Part shown: piece by piece, positions 15,346 through 23,439 of the stretch | Layout: each line of letters begins with the position of its first letter | Position numbering within the stretch: position 1 is the stretch's first letter | Assembly: GCF_025938155.1 (NCBI RefSeq) | Contig: NZ_JAPCZG010000013.1 | Span: 1-64,000, forward strand | DNA length: 64,000 nt | From: Novosphingobium sp. KCTC 2891 | Lineage (GTDB): Bacteria; Pseudomonadota; Alphaproteobacteria; Sphingomonadales; Sphingomonadaceae | Reading direction: 5' to 3' | Position numbers and translations under genes: made by a program | Notes under the pieces: model-generated | What the model was told of the DNA's origin: nothing | What the model saw: the letters and a program-made list of their open reading frames with translations, nothing else | The model's database searches: none

Positions 15346-17607
15346 ATGACCAAGTCTTTTGCTGTCGGCCGCAAGGCCATCGTCCTTGCCGTGCTGTCGT
15401 CCACGGCCATCGCCCCGGCCGCGTGGGCGCAGGATGCGGCATCCGCTCCGGCGCAGGCTGATGCCCCGGCCGAGGCCGCGGAGGCCGCAAGCGGCGACAT
15501 CATCGTGACCGCGCAGCGCCGTTCGGAAAAAATGCGCGAAGTGCCGATCACCATGGTCGCGCAGACCGGCGCGGACCTTGCCAAGGCGGGCGTGACCAAC
15601 CTGCGTGACATTGGCTCGGTTGCGCCGGGCGTGGCCTTCACGTCGCAGGGGCCGTTCGCGGAACCCAACATTCGCGGCGTTTCGACCACGTTGTCTCAGG
15701 CGGGCGCGGAATCGCCCATCGCGATCTACGTCGACGGGGTGTACCAGCCCAACCAGATCGGCAATCTGTTCGACCTGCCCGACGTGCGCCAGGTGGAAGT
15801 GCTGAAGGGGCCGCAGGGCACGCTGTTCGGCCGCAATGCCACCGGCGGCGCGATCCTGATCCACACCCGCGATCCCGAGTTCAACACCGCCGGCAATTTC
15901 GAAGTCAGCGCCGGGGTGTTCACCGGCTCGGGCGTGAAATCGTCGCCGCACATCGCCTCGCGCGGCTTCATCACCACGCCGCTGGTGGACGATGTGCTGT
16001 CGGTCAGCCTGTCCGGTTCCTACGAGTATACCCCCGGCTACCTGACCGACGTGCTGACCGACCAGCGCACCGGCACGATCCGCTCGCACAGTGTGCGCGG
16101 CAAGATCCTGTTCAAGCCGGCGCCGGGCGTGAAGTTCCTGCTTTCGGGCTACGAAGGCCAGCGTCTGGATGAAGCCTCGTCGGTTTCGGCGACGACCGGG
16201 GTCTCGGTCGCCACGCAATATCCCGATGCGGTGCTGGCGACCCGTCCGTGGCAGGTGGCAAGCGAGCTGCGCGGCAGCGTGCAGCCGGTCAAGACCCAGA
16301 GCCGGGGCGTCTCGCTGAAGGCAGACATCGACATCGGCAACGCGGGCACGCTCTCGTCGCTGACGTCCTATGCCTACACCAACGGCACCGTGCTTTCGGA
16401 AGTCGACGGCGCCTATTCCCCGTCGTGCGTCGCGGTGTTTGCCTGCATCACGCCCTATGTGGTCGAGTTTGGGCCGAGCAAGACCTTCCAGCAGGAAGTG
16501 ACGTTCACCTCCAATGACTTCGGCGCATTCCACGTGACCGCAGGGATGCTCTATTTCCACGACAAGTCGGGGCTTTCGAGCTGGGTCAATCCGCCGCTGA
16601 CCAATGGCGGGCTTTCGGGCGATGCGCCCTATGGTGCGCCCTACTACACCTCGACGTATGTGAAGACGAAGGCGTGGGCGGGCTTCGGCGAGCTGACCTG
16701 GAACGTGACTGATGCGCTGCATGTGATCGGCGGCGTGCGGTACAGCTGGGAGCAGCGCGAAGGCCACGGCTCGGTGCTGACGTTCCCCGAGGTCGAGTTC
16801 GGCAACCGGCCCACGTGGTCGAGCTGGACCCCGCGCATCTCGGTCCGTTACGACGTGACGCCCGAGGCCAATCTCTATGCGACCTACAGCAAGGGCTTCA
16901 AGAGCGGCGTGCTCAACGCACTGAACCTGTCGAACGACACGGCCAATCCCGAAACGCTGGAATCGTATGAAGTGGGCGTGAAGTACGGCTCGTCTGCCGC
17001 CAGCTTCAACCTTTCGGCGTTCTATTACAATTACAAGGACATCCAGATCCAGTTCTTCCTGGGTCTGGCCAACACCATCGGCAACGCGGCGCGGGCCAAG
17101 ATCTATGGCCTGGACTTTGACGGCAACGTGCGACTGGGCAGCAACTTCAGCGTGCGGGCGGCGGCATCGTGGGTGCCCCATGCCGAATACAGCGACTACA
17201 CGAACGGCGTGGGCTTCGTCGGCCCGATGGGACCGTATGGTCTCCAGACGGTCACCATCGACGCCAGCGGATCGCGCCTGCTCAAGACGCCGAAGTTCAC
17301 CGGAACGCTGGCTTTGAACTATGACGCGGACCTGGGCAACGGCGACACGCTCGATGCCAATGCCTCGCTCTACTACTCGTCGGGCTTCCGCTGGAACCTG
17401 ACCGACCGCGTGCGCACCGACCGCTATGCCACTTTGGGCGCGCAGATCGGTTATTCTCCGGCGGGCAGCGGCGCACGCTTCGCGATCTATGGCCGCAACC
17501 TGACCAACCGGGCCTACGTGGTCGCGACCACGCTTTCGGCCGAAGGCGACACGATGGGCTACTCGGCGCCGCGCGAAATCGGCGTGAGCATCGGCTACAA
17601 GTTCTGA
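15346..17607 (+). CDS. TonB-dependent outer-membrane receptor
   Basis: This 753-residue receptor has a signal peptide cleaved after AWA at residue 28, then an acidic alanine/proline-rich spacer and the TonB box region DIIVTAQRRSEKMRE. The plug contains VRQVEVLKGPQGTLFGRNA and TGGAILIHTRDP. The beta barrel ends with the terminal phenylalanine IGYKF. The much longer frame from 14797 passes through the DUF35 gene and is spurious. ATG 15346 has GGGAGGA at 15333-15339. It sits between the thiolase/DUF35 pair and two SDR genes, so its ligand is probably the substrate of this pathway. Confidence 0.95.
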   Translation: MTKSFAVGRKAIVLAVLSSTAIAPAAWAQDAASAPAQADAPAEAAEAASGDIIVTAQRRSEKMREVPITMVAQTGADLAKAGVTNLRDIGSVAPGVAFTSQGPFAEPNIRGVSTTLSQAGAESPIAIYVDGVYQPNQIGNLFDLPDVRQVEVLKGPQGTLFGRNATGGAILIHTRDPEFNTAGNFEVSAGVFTGSGVKSSPHIASRGFITTPLVDDVLSVSLSGSYEYTPGYLTDVLTDQRTGTIRSHSVRGKILFKPAPGVKFLLSGYEGQRLDEASSVSATTGVSVATQYPDAVLATRPWQVASELRGSVQPVKTQSRGVSLKADIDIGNAGTLSSLTSYAYTNGTVLSEVDGAYSPSCVAVFACITPYVVEFGPSKTFQQEVTFTSNDFGAFHVTAGMLYFHDKSGLSSWVNPPLTNGGLSGDAPYGAPYYTSTYVKTKAWAGFGELTWNVTDALHVIGGVRYSWEQREGHGSVLTFPEVEFGNRPTWSSWTPRISVRYDVTPEANLYATYSKGFKSGVLNALNLSNDTANPETLESYEVGVKYGSSAASFNLSAFYYNYKDIQIQFFLGLANTIGNAARAKIYGLDFDGNVRLGSNFSVRAAASWVPHAEYSDYTNGVGFVGPMGPYGLQTVTIDASGSRLLKTPKFTGTLALNYDADLGNGDTLDANASLYYSSGFRWNLTDRVRTDRYATLGAQIGYSPAGSGARFAIYGRNLTNRAYVVATTLSAEGDTMGYSAPREIGVSIGYKF

Positions 17608-17644
17608 AGCCGCGGAGGCGCACGGAGACGCTCGGGAGATGATG

Positions 17645-18376
17645 ATGCAGGCAAAGTTCGATCTGAGCGGGCAAGTGGCGATCGTCACCGGCGCGGCGCA
17701 AGGCATGGGGGAAAGCTTCGCGGTCCAGCTTGCCGCCGCCGGCGCGCGGGTGGTGGTGGCCGACATCAACGATGCGCTTGGCACAGCCGTCGCCGAGCGC
17801 ATCGGCGAAGGCGCCATGTTCGTCCATCACGACGTGACCAGTCGTGCGGAATGGGACGCGGTGATCGCCGCGGCCGAGGAACGCTGGGGTCCGGTCTCGA
17901 TCCTGGTGAACAATGCCGGCATCGCCGTGTGGGGCAGCATGGAAACCGTGGACGAGGCCGAGGCGCGGAAGATGCTCGACGTGGACCTGATGGGCGTGCT
18001 CATCGGAATGCAGGCGGTGATACCCACCATGCGCCGGGCGGGGCATGGCAGCATCGTCAATATCGCCAGCGTCGCCAGCATGAAGGGCACCGAGGGGCTC
18101 ACCGTCTATTCGGCGGCCAAGTGGGCCGTGCGCGGCATGACGAAGTGCGCCGCGCTGGAACTGGGCGCCGACAACATCCGCGTCAACGCGGTGCACCCGG
18201 GCATGATCGCCACCGCAATGACCGTGGATATGCCCGATCCGCAGGGCCAGCCGATCAAGCGCAAGGGCGGGCCTGACGAAGTGGGCAACACGGTGCTGTT
18301 CCTCGCCTCTGACGCTTCCTCCTACACCACCGGCTGCGACTTCGTCGTGGACGGCGGCATGACCATCGGCGTGTGA
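17645..18376 (+). CDS. Short-chain dehydrogenase/reductase
   Basis: This 243-residue classical SDR has the nucleotide-binding TGAAQGMG motif, an NNAG motif near residue 88, the IASVAS serine region and a YSAAK catalytic pair, ending with DFVVDGGMTIGV. Three in-frame ATG codons follow one another at 17639, 17642 and 17645. The last has the best distance (6 bases) from GGAG at 17635-17638. It is followed by a second SDR after 8 bases. Both probably oxidise or reduce hydroxyl/keto groups of CoA-bound or free intermediates. The substrate is unknown. Confidence 0.92.
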   Translation: MQAKFDLSGQVAIVTGAAQGMGESFAVQLAAAGARVVVADINDALGTAVAERIGEGAMFVHHDVTSRAEWDAVIAAAEERWGPVSILVNNAGIAVWGSMETVDEAEARKMLDVDLMGVLIGMQAVIPTMRRAGHGSIVNIASVASMKGTEGLTVYSAAKWAVRGMTKCAALELGADNIRVNAVHPGMIATAMTVDMPDPQGQPIKRKGGPDEVGNTVLFLASDASSYTTGCDFVVDGGMTIGV

Positions 18377-18384
18377 GAAAGACC

Positions 18385-19176
18385 ATGACGAACAACGCAG
18401 GCATGGACGGCAATGTCGCCATCGTCACCGGCGGCGCGATGGGCATGGGCGAGGCCACCGCGCGCCTGTTCGCGGAGCGGGGCGCGAAAGTGATCCTGGC
18501 CGACATCAGCGACGAGGCCGGCAAACGCGTGGTCGAGGAAATCAGGGCGGCCGGCGGCGAGGCGACCTACGTGCACTGCGATGTGAGCAACGAGGACGAG
18601 GTGGCCGCAATGGTCACGGCCGCGGTGGAAACCTACGGCCGGCTCGACTGCGCCGTGAACAACGCCGCGACCATGCCCGACATGGCGCCGATCCACGAAG
18701 CGGACGCCAGCGTGTTCGACCGGATCATCACGATCAACCTCAAGTCCGTGCTGCTGTGCATGAAGCACGAACTGGGGCAGATGCTGAAGCAGGAGGATCG
18801 GGGCGGCTTCCGGATGCGCGGGTCGATCGTCAACATCGCCTCGATCAGCGGCATTCGCCCGCAGCCGGGCAATCCGGCCTACATGGCGGCGAAGTCCGGC
18901 GTGATCGGCCTCTCCCGCTCCGCCTCGTTCGACTACGCGCCTCGCGGCATTCGCGTGAACACGGTTGCGCCGGGCGCGATCAAGACGCCGATGGTGTGGA
19001 AGTCGTTCGAGGAGTTCGGCGGCAGCGAAGAGGAATACGCGCCGTACATCAGCCTGTTCAACCGGATGGGCGAGCCTTCCGAAGTGGCCGAGGCCAGCCT
19101 GTGGCTGTGCTCGGACGCGGCAAGCTATGTGACCGGGCAGGTGCTGGCGGTCGATGCAGGATACACCACGCGATGA
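18385..19176 (+). CDS. Short-chain dehydrogenase/reductase
   Basis: This 263-residue SDR has TGGAMGMG, NNAA in place of NNAG, the serine in NIASISG and the catalytic YMAAK. The C-terminal VLAVDAGYTTR is usual for the family. A GTG at 18373 is possible, but ATG 18385 fits the family N-terminus better. The protein is paralogous to the preceding SDR with low identity, so they likely act on different carbons of one substrate. The stop overlaps the next ATG by four bases (ATGA). Confidence 0.92.
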   Translation: MTNNAGMDGNVAIVTGGAMGMGEATARLFAERGAKVILADISDEAGKRVVEEIRAAGGEATYVHCDVSNEDEVAAMVTAAVETYGRLDCAVNNAATMPDMAPIHEADASVFDRIITINLKSVLLCMKHELGQMLKQEDRGGFRMRGSIVNIASISGIRPQPGNPAYMAAKSGVIGLSRSASFDYAPRGIRVNTVAPGAIKTPMVWKSFEEFGGSEEEYAPYISLFNRMGEPSEVAEASLWLCSDAASYVTGQVLAVDAGYTTR

Positions 19177-20516
19177 ACACGATGTCGAGCAAGGCCGCCG
19201 AACGCGCTGCCGCCTATGAAGCCGCCGCCGCCGATCCCGCGCGGCGGCCGCGCCCGTCGCACGGGCCGCTGACGGGCATCCGCGTGGCGGACTTCTGCTG
19301 GATGGGCGTGGGCGCCTGCGCCACGCGCATCCTGGCCGACCTTGGCGCGGAAGTGATCCGCATCGAGGACCGAAACCGGCTGGACATGCCGCGCCGCCTG
19401 CCGATCAACAAGACCGCCGGCGCGCGCGCCTATGGCGACGAGGATCCCGATCCCGATCCCAATGCGGGCGGGCTGTTCAACAACTACAACCGCAACAAGC
19501 TGGGCATCACGATCAACATGCGCGATCCGCGCGGGCAGGAACTGTGCCGCCGGCTGATCTCGGTTTCCAGCGTGGTGACGGAAAACTTCGCGCCCGGCGT
19601 GATGGAACGCTGGAACCTGACTTACGACCGGGTGCGCGAATTGACGCCCGAGCCGATCATGGCGCGGATGAGCGGCTATGGCCATTCCGGTCCGCACGCC
19701 GATTTCAAGAGCTATGGCCCGGTCGTTCAGGCGGTGAGCGGGCTCAGCTACATCAGCGGGCTGCCGGGGCGCGAGCCTTCGGGTTGGGGCCTCAGCTACA
19801 TGGATAACATGGCCGCGTTCTATAACGGCGCGGCCCTGCTGATGGCGATCTACCATCGCAACAACACGGGCAAGGGCACCGAGATCGACGTGTCCGCAGT
19901 GGAGGCCGGCATCGGCCTGCTGGGGCCGATCATGCTGGATGTGACGGCCAACGGCCGCAAGACGCGCGGCACCGCCTATCCTCTGGGCAACCGGATCGAA
20001 CATCCCCATGCCGCGCCGCACGGCGTCTATCCGGCGCGGGGCGAGGATCGCTGGGTGGCGATCGCGGTGTTCGATGATGCACAGTGGCAAGGGCTGGTGG
20101 CGGAACTTGGCCATCTGGACTGGGCCGCCGACCCGCGCTTCGCCGCGCAGGACGCGCGCCACGCCAACCAGGATGCGCTCGACGCACTGGTGGGTGCGGC
20201 CACCGCGCAGCGCGACCGGCACGACTTGATGCACAGGCTCCAGGCGCGCGGGGTGCCGGCCTCCGCCGTCCAGACTAGCGAGGACGTGGTCGACCACGAT
20301 CCCCAGATCGCGCAGGCGGGCCTGTTCGTGGAACTGGACCACCCGGTGATCGGGCCGGCGAAGTTCGAGGGGATGCCGATGCAGTTTTCGCGCACGAAGG
20401 TCGATTACTGGCGCTCCGCCCCGCTGCTGGGCGAGGACAACCGCTATGTGATGACCGAAGTGCTTGGCCTTTCCGACGACGAATACGAACACTACGTGGC
20501 CGAGGGAGTGCTCTGA
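19173..20516 (+). CDS. CaiB/BaiF (family III) CoA-transferase, first of a tandem pair
   Basis: This 447-residue family III CoA-transferase has IRVADFCWMGVGACATRILAD at the N-terminus and a likely catalytic Asp239 in GTEIDVSAVE. Signature segments such as MARMSGYGHSGP are present. It has an N-terminal polar extension of about 35 residues. It starts inside the SDR stop codon and ends with a one-base overlap (TGATG) with a second CoA-transferase gene. Paired family III genes are known to form heteromeric enzymes such as BbsEF, so the two products may form a hetero-oligomer. Confidence 0.93.
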   Translation: MNTMSSKAAERAAAYEAAAADPARRPRPSHGPLTGIRVADFCWMGVGACATRILADLGAEVIRIEDRNRLDMPRRLPINKTAGARAYGDEDPDPDPNAGGLFNNYNRNKLGITINMRDPRGQELCRRLISVSSVVTENFAPGVMERWNLTYDRVRELTPEPIMARMSGYGHSGPHADFKSYGPVVQAVSGLSYISGLPGREPSGWGLSYMDNMAAFYNGAALLMAIYHRNNTGKGTEIDVSAVEAGIGLLGPIMLDVTANGRKTRGTAYPLGNRIEHPHAAPHGVYPARGEDRWVAIAVFDDAQWQGLVAELGHLDWAADPRFAAQDARHANQDALDALVGAATAQRDRHDLMHRLQARGVPASAVQTSEDVVDHDPQIAQAGLFVELDHPVIGPAKFEGMPMQFSRTKVDYWRSAPLLGEDNRYVMTEVLGLSDDEYEHYVAEGVL

Positions 20517-21700
20517 TGTCTGGCGTGGCAGAGACGGGGCAGAAGCCGCCCTACACCGGGTTGAAGGCGATCGAGCTGGCCGAGGACGTCGGCGGCGAGT
20601 TCCTTGGCCGGATGCTGGCCGAGATGGGCGCCGAGGTGACCAAGGTGGAGCCGCCGCAAGGTTCGCCCACCCGCGCGATCGGGCCGTTCGTGCAGGGGCA
20701 GGAAGGCCCCGATGCCAGCCTGAACTTCTGGTACTACAACACCGACAAGCGTTCGCTGGTGGTGGCGCCGGAAGCGACGGCGGCGCGTTTGGCGGACCTG
20801 CTGGCCGATGCCGACGTGCTGATCGTCTCGCTCCAGCCGGCGCGTCAGGCGGCACTGGGGCTGGACCTGAACGCGATCGCTGCGGCGAACCCCAAGCTGA
20901 TCGTGGTGTCGATGACGCCCTATGGCCTGACCGGGCCGTGGAAAGACTACGCGCCGTCGAACCTTACCGCGATTGCCGGCGGCGGGCCGCTGATGATGTG
21001 CGGGTATGACGATCACGCGATCCCGCCGGTCAATCCGGGCGGGGACCAAGCCTATCACACCAGTGCCGCCTTCGGGCACATCGCGGTGCTGGCCGCGCTG
21101 CTCGACCGGCAGCAGACCGGGCTGGGGCAGGTGATCGACCTTTCGATGCACAGCGCCAATGCGCTCAACACCGAACTGGGCAATCCCTACTGGTTCTACA
21201 ACGGGGTGAACGTGCAGCGGCAGACCTGCCGCCACGCGCAGCCGGTGATGACCCAGCCGGCGATGTTCCAGTGCGCCGATGGCAGCTATGTCTACTACAC
21301 GCTGATCCTGGCCGACCAGCACAGCTGGAAGATCCTTGTCGGCTGGATGGACGAGATGGGCATGGCCGCGATGCTGACGGAGCCGGAGTTCTCCGACGTG
21401 GTGCACCGCCAGCAGCACATGGGCGAGATCCAGGAACTGGTCGAATGCTTCTTCCTGATCCAGGATGGCCACGAGGCCTATCTCGAAGGCCAGAAGCGCG
21501 GCCTGCCTATCGGCATCGTCAACGCGCCCGAGGAACTTCTGGAGGACGAGCATTTGCGCGAACGTGCGTTCTTCGTGCCCGTGGATACCGGGACGGTGGC
21601 GGGCACGGTGCTGTTCCCCGGTGACAGCTATCGCTTTTCTGCATTCTCTGCGGTGCCCAAGCAGCGCGCGCCGCGATTGGGAGAACATGGCGGCACTTAA
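20516..21700 (+). CDS. CaiB/BaiF (family III) CoA-transferase, second of a tandem pair
   Basis: This 394-residue family III CoA-transferase has LKAIELAEDVGGEFLGRMLAE at the N-terminus, SMTPYGLTGPWKDY in the middle and a likely catalytic Asp208 in GQVIDLSMHS. It keeps the catalytic aspartate, as does its neighbour, so either one or both subunits could be active. The gene is translationally coupled to the preceding transferase. It probably transfers CoA to a product of the SDR or oxygenase steps. The sequence gives no substrate information. Confidence 0.93.
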   Translation: MSGVAETGQKPPYTGLKAIELAEDVGGEFLGRMLAEMGAEVTKVEPPQGSPTRAIGPFVQGQEGPDASLNFWYYNTDKRSLVVAPEATAARLADLLADADVLIVSLQPARQAALGLDLNAIAAANPKLIVVSMTPYGLTGPWKDYAPSNLTAIAGGGPLMMCGYDDHAIPPVNPGGDQAYHTSAAFGHIAVLAALLDRQQTGLGQVIDLSMHSANALNTELGNPYWFYNGVNVQRQTCRHAQPVMTQPAMFQCADGSYVYYTLILADQHSWKILVGWMDEMGMAAMLTEPEFSDVVHRQQHMGEIQELVECFFLIQDGHEAYLEGQKRGLPIGIVNAPEELLEDEHLRERAFFVPVDTGTVAGTVLFPGDSYRFSAFSAVPKQRAPRLGEHGGT

Positions 21701-21723
21701 TTCCTGACTATGATCTCTTGCGC

Positions 21724-21789
21724 CCACTCCGAATCCTGCTATTTCCTGATCAGGAAATAGGCGCGAGTTGAATCGCGCATTCGGAGTGG
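21724..21789 (+). promoter_or_regulatory. 22-bp perfect palindrome nested in an 11-bp inverted repeat at the LuxR-type gene start
   Basis: The inner element is CTATTTCCTGA (21739-21749) joined to TCAGGAAATAG (21750-21760), a perfect palindrome. The outer arms are CCACTCCGAAT (21724-21734) and ATTCGGAGTGG (21779-21789). The right outer arm contains the GGAG ribosome binding site (21783-21786) for GTG 21795. The inner palindrome looks like a dimer operator. The outer arms could form an RNA stem hiding the ribosome binding site. Autoregulation by the LuxR-type protein is the simplest reading. Confidence 0.7.
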
Positions 21790-21794
21790 ATGCG

Positions 21795-22565
21795 GTGCAG
21801 GAAATCGGACTGGTGCGGTTCGCGGATCCGGCAGGGGTGCGTGAAGCGGCAACTAACCTCGTAAATCTGGTGCAGGCCCGGTTGGGCGATTGGCGGATCG
21901 CGCCTTGCGCGAACCTTGCTGCGAAGCAGCCGATGGTCGACCGCGACGGATCGACGCTGGCGACATCGGTGTTCGGGTGGACCGAAAGCGAGGAGGACCG
22001 CTGGTGGCGATCCTCGCGCCTTGCGATCGATTCTCCGATGGCGCAGGCCTGCCGTTATGAAAGCGAGCCGTTCTGGTGCAACGCGCTGGGCTTCCGCACG
22101 GCGCTGCACAACCCGATGCTCGATACCGTCGATGTCAGCGACTTCGATCGCCGCGCTTTGACCACCGCGGCGATCGTGGTGCCGGTGCATATGCCGCTGG
22201 GCGTGATCGGTGCAGCCAGCCTGGTGCCCCGCGACCGGCGGATGATCGACCTGTCTGCGCCGTTTGCCGAGCATGGCGACTGGCTGGCGGGCATGATCCG
22301 CACGTTCATTTCCAGCTACGCGCGGGTGATGGGCAACGTGATGCGTTCGCACAGCGAGGCAATGGCCCTGTCCAAGCGCGAGGTCGAATGCCTGCGCTGG
22401 GCGGCGGTGGGAAAAACCAATGCCGAGATCGGCATAATCATGTCGCGCAGCCTCGCCACCATCCGGTTCCACATCCATAACGCGACCACCAAGCTCAACG
22501 CCGTCAACCGCAGCCAGGCCGTCTACAAGGCGACGCAGCTTGGCTACATCAGCCTGAACAGCTGA
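21795..22565 (+). CDS. LuxR-type regulator with autoinducer-binding-like domain (LuxR solo)
   Basis: The product has an N-terminal autoinducer-binding-like domain (residues about 10-175, with IDSPMAQACRYESEPFW matching the conserved D-P...W area). A C-terminal LuxR-type helix-turn-helix follows (LSKREVECLRWAAVGKTNAE ... TIRFHIHNATTKLN). I choose GTG 21795 because GGAG lies 8 bases upstream. A TTG at 21768 would add 9 residues. No luxI synthase gene is in the window, so it may sense a plant, host or pathway molecule instead. It probably controls the adjacent CoA-transferase/SDR or Rieske genes. Confidence 0.88.
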   Translation: MQEIGLVRFADPAGVREAATNLVNLVQARLGDWRIAPCANLAAKQPMVDRDGSTLATSVFGWTESEEDRWWRSSRLAIDSPMAQACRYESEPFWCNALGFRTALHNPMLDTVDVSDFDRRALTTAAIVVPVHMPLGVIGAASLVPRDRRMIDLSAPFAEHGDWLAGMIRTFISSYARVMGNVMRSHSEAMALSKREVECLRWAAVGKTNAEIGIIMSRSLATIRFHIHNATTKLNAVNRSQAVYKATQLGYISLNS

Positions 22566-22566
22566 C

Positions 22567-23337
22567 ATGGCGGGCATCGATCAGAGCGGCCCGAGGGCCA
22601 TCGCCATCGTCGGGGCTAGCGGAGGCCTTGGCGGGGCAGTCGCGCGGCGCATCGCGCAGGACCGGCCCGTGCTGCTGGGCTATCGCAGCAACCGGGCGGC
22701 GGTCGATGCGCTGGCGGAGCAGATCCGGGGCGAGGGCGGACGGGCGGACGTGGGCGCGCTGGACTTGCGTGATCCGGTCTCGGTCGCCGGCTTCCTGGCC
22801 GGTGCCGCAGCACTCGGCGGTCTGGGCGGCATCGTTTCAGCCAGCGGCGCGCCGTTTCCGATGGGACCGCTGGCCGATGCCGACGTTGGGCAACTGCGCG
22901 AGATCCTTGAAATCGAAGTGGTGGGCGCGTTCAACCTGCTGCACGCTGCGGTGCCGTTGCTGCGCGAAGCGGGCGGCGGCGCCATCGTGCTGTTCCTGAC
23001 CACCGCGGTCGAGCGGACGATGGAGCACGACGCGCTGAACAGCGTGCCCAAGGCGGCCATTGCGATGATGATGCGCCACATCGCGCGCGAGGAAGGCGCC
23101 CACAACATCCGCTGCAACGGAATTGCGCCGGGCGTGATCGATGCGGGCCGAACCGACATCGTCGCCACGCTGCCGCCGATCGTGCAGCAGGTGGTGACGC
23201 AGTGCGTGGCCGACACGCCCCTGCCGCGACTGGGCCGGCCCGACGAAGTGGCCGCGCTGGCCGCACATCTGGTGTCCGATGCGGGCGGCTACATCAACGG
23301 ACAGATCATCCGCGTGGACGGCGGCTACGCCGCCTGA
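22567..23337 (+). CDS. Atypical SDR-family protein lacking the catalytic tyrosine
   Basis: This 256-residue SDR fold has the GASGGLG nucleotide motif (residues 16-22) and the family C-terminus IIRVDGGYAA. The NNAG motif is replaced by SASG, and the YxxxK motif reads NSVPK (Asn158, Lys162), so the catalytic tyrosine is missing. It may be an enoyl-reductase-like or inactive/regulatory member, or use another residue. It starts 1 base after the LuxR-type stop and so belongs to the same transcript. Confidence 0.85.
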   Translation: MAGIDQSGPRAIAIVGASGGLGGAVARRIAQDRPVLLGYRSNRAAVDALAEQIRGEGGRADVGALDLRDPVSVAGFLAGAAALGGLGGIVSASGAPFPMGPLADADVGQLREILEIEVVGAFNLLHAAVPLLREAGGGAIVLFLTTAVERTMEHDALNSVPKAAIAMMMRHIAREEGAHNIRCNGIAPGVIDAGRTDIVATLPPIVQQVVTQCVADTPLPRLGRPDEVAALAAHLVSDAGGYINGQIIRVDGGYAA

Positions 23338-23439
23338 CGCCTGTGTCGAGGTTTGCGCGGCCGGGCCATCAGATAGGATAGTTGTGGCTCCCGCCCCTAG
23401 TGGCCGAACGTTCAGCGCAAGACACCGGGAGAGAATGCG

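Noticed and set aside
15097..17817. Long minus-strand frame of 906 codons opposite the second receptor
   Set aside because: It is antisense to the receptor and DUF35 genes and has an arginine/histidine-rich low-information composition.
21795..22565. Classical acyl-homoserine lactone quorum sensing
   Set aside because: No luxI-type synthase is encoded in the window, so a complete circuit cannot be claimed.
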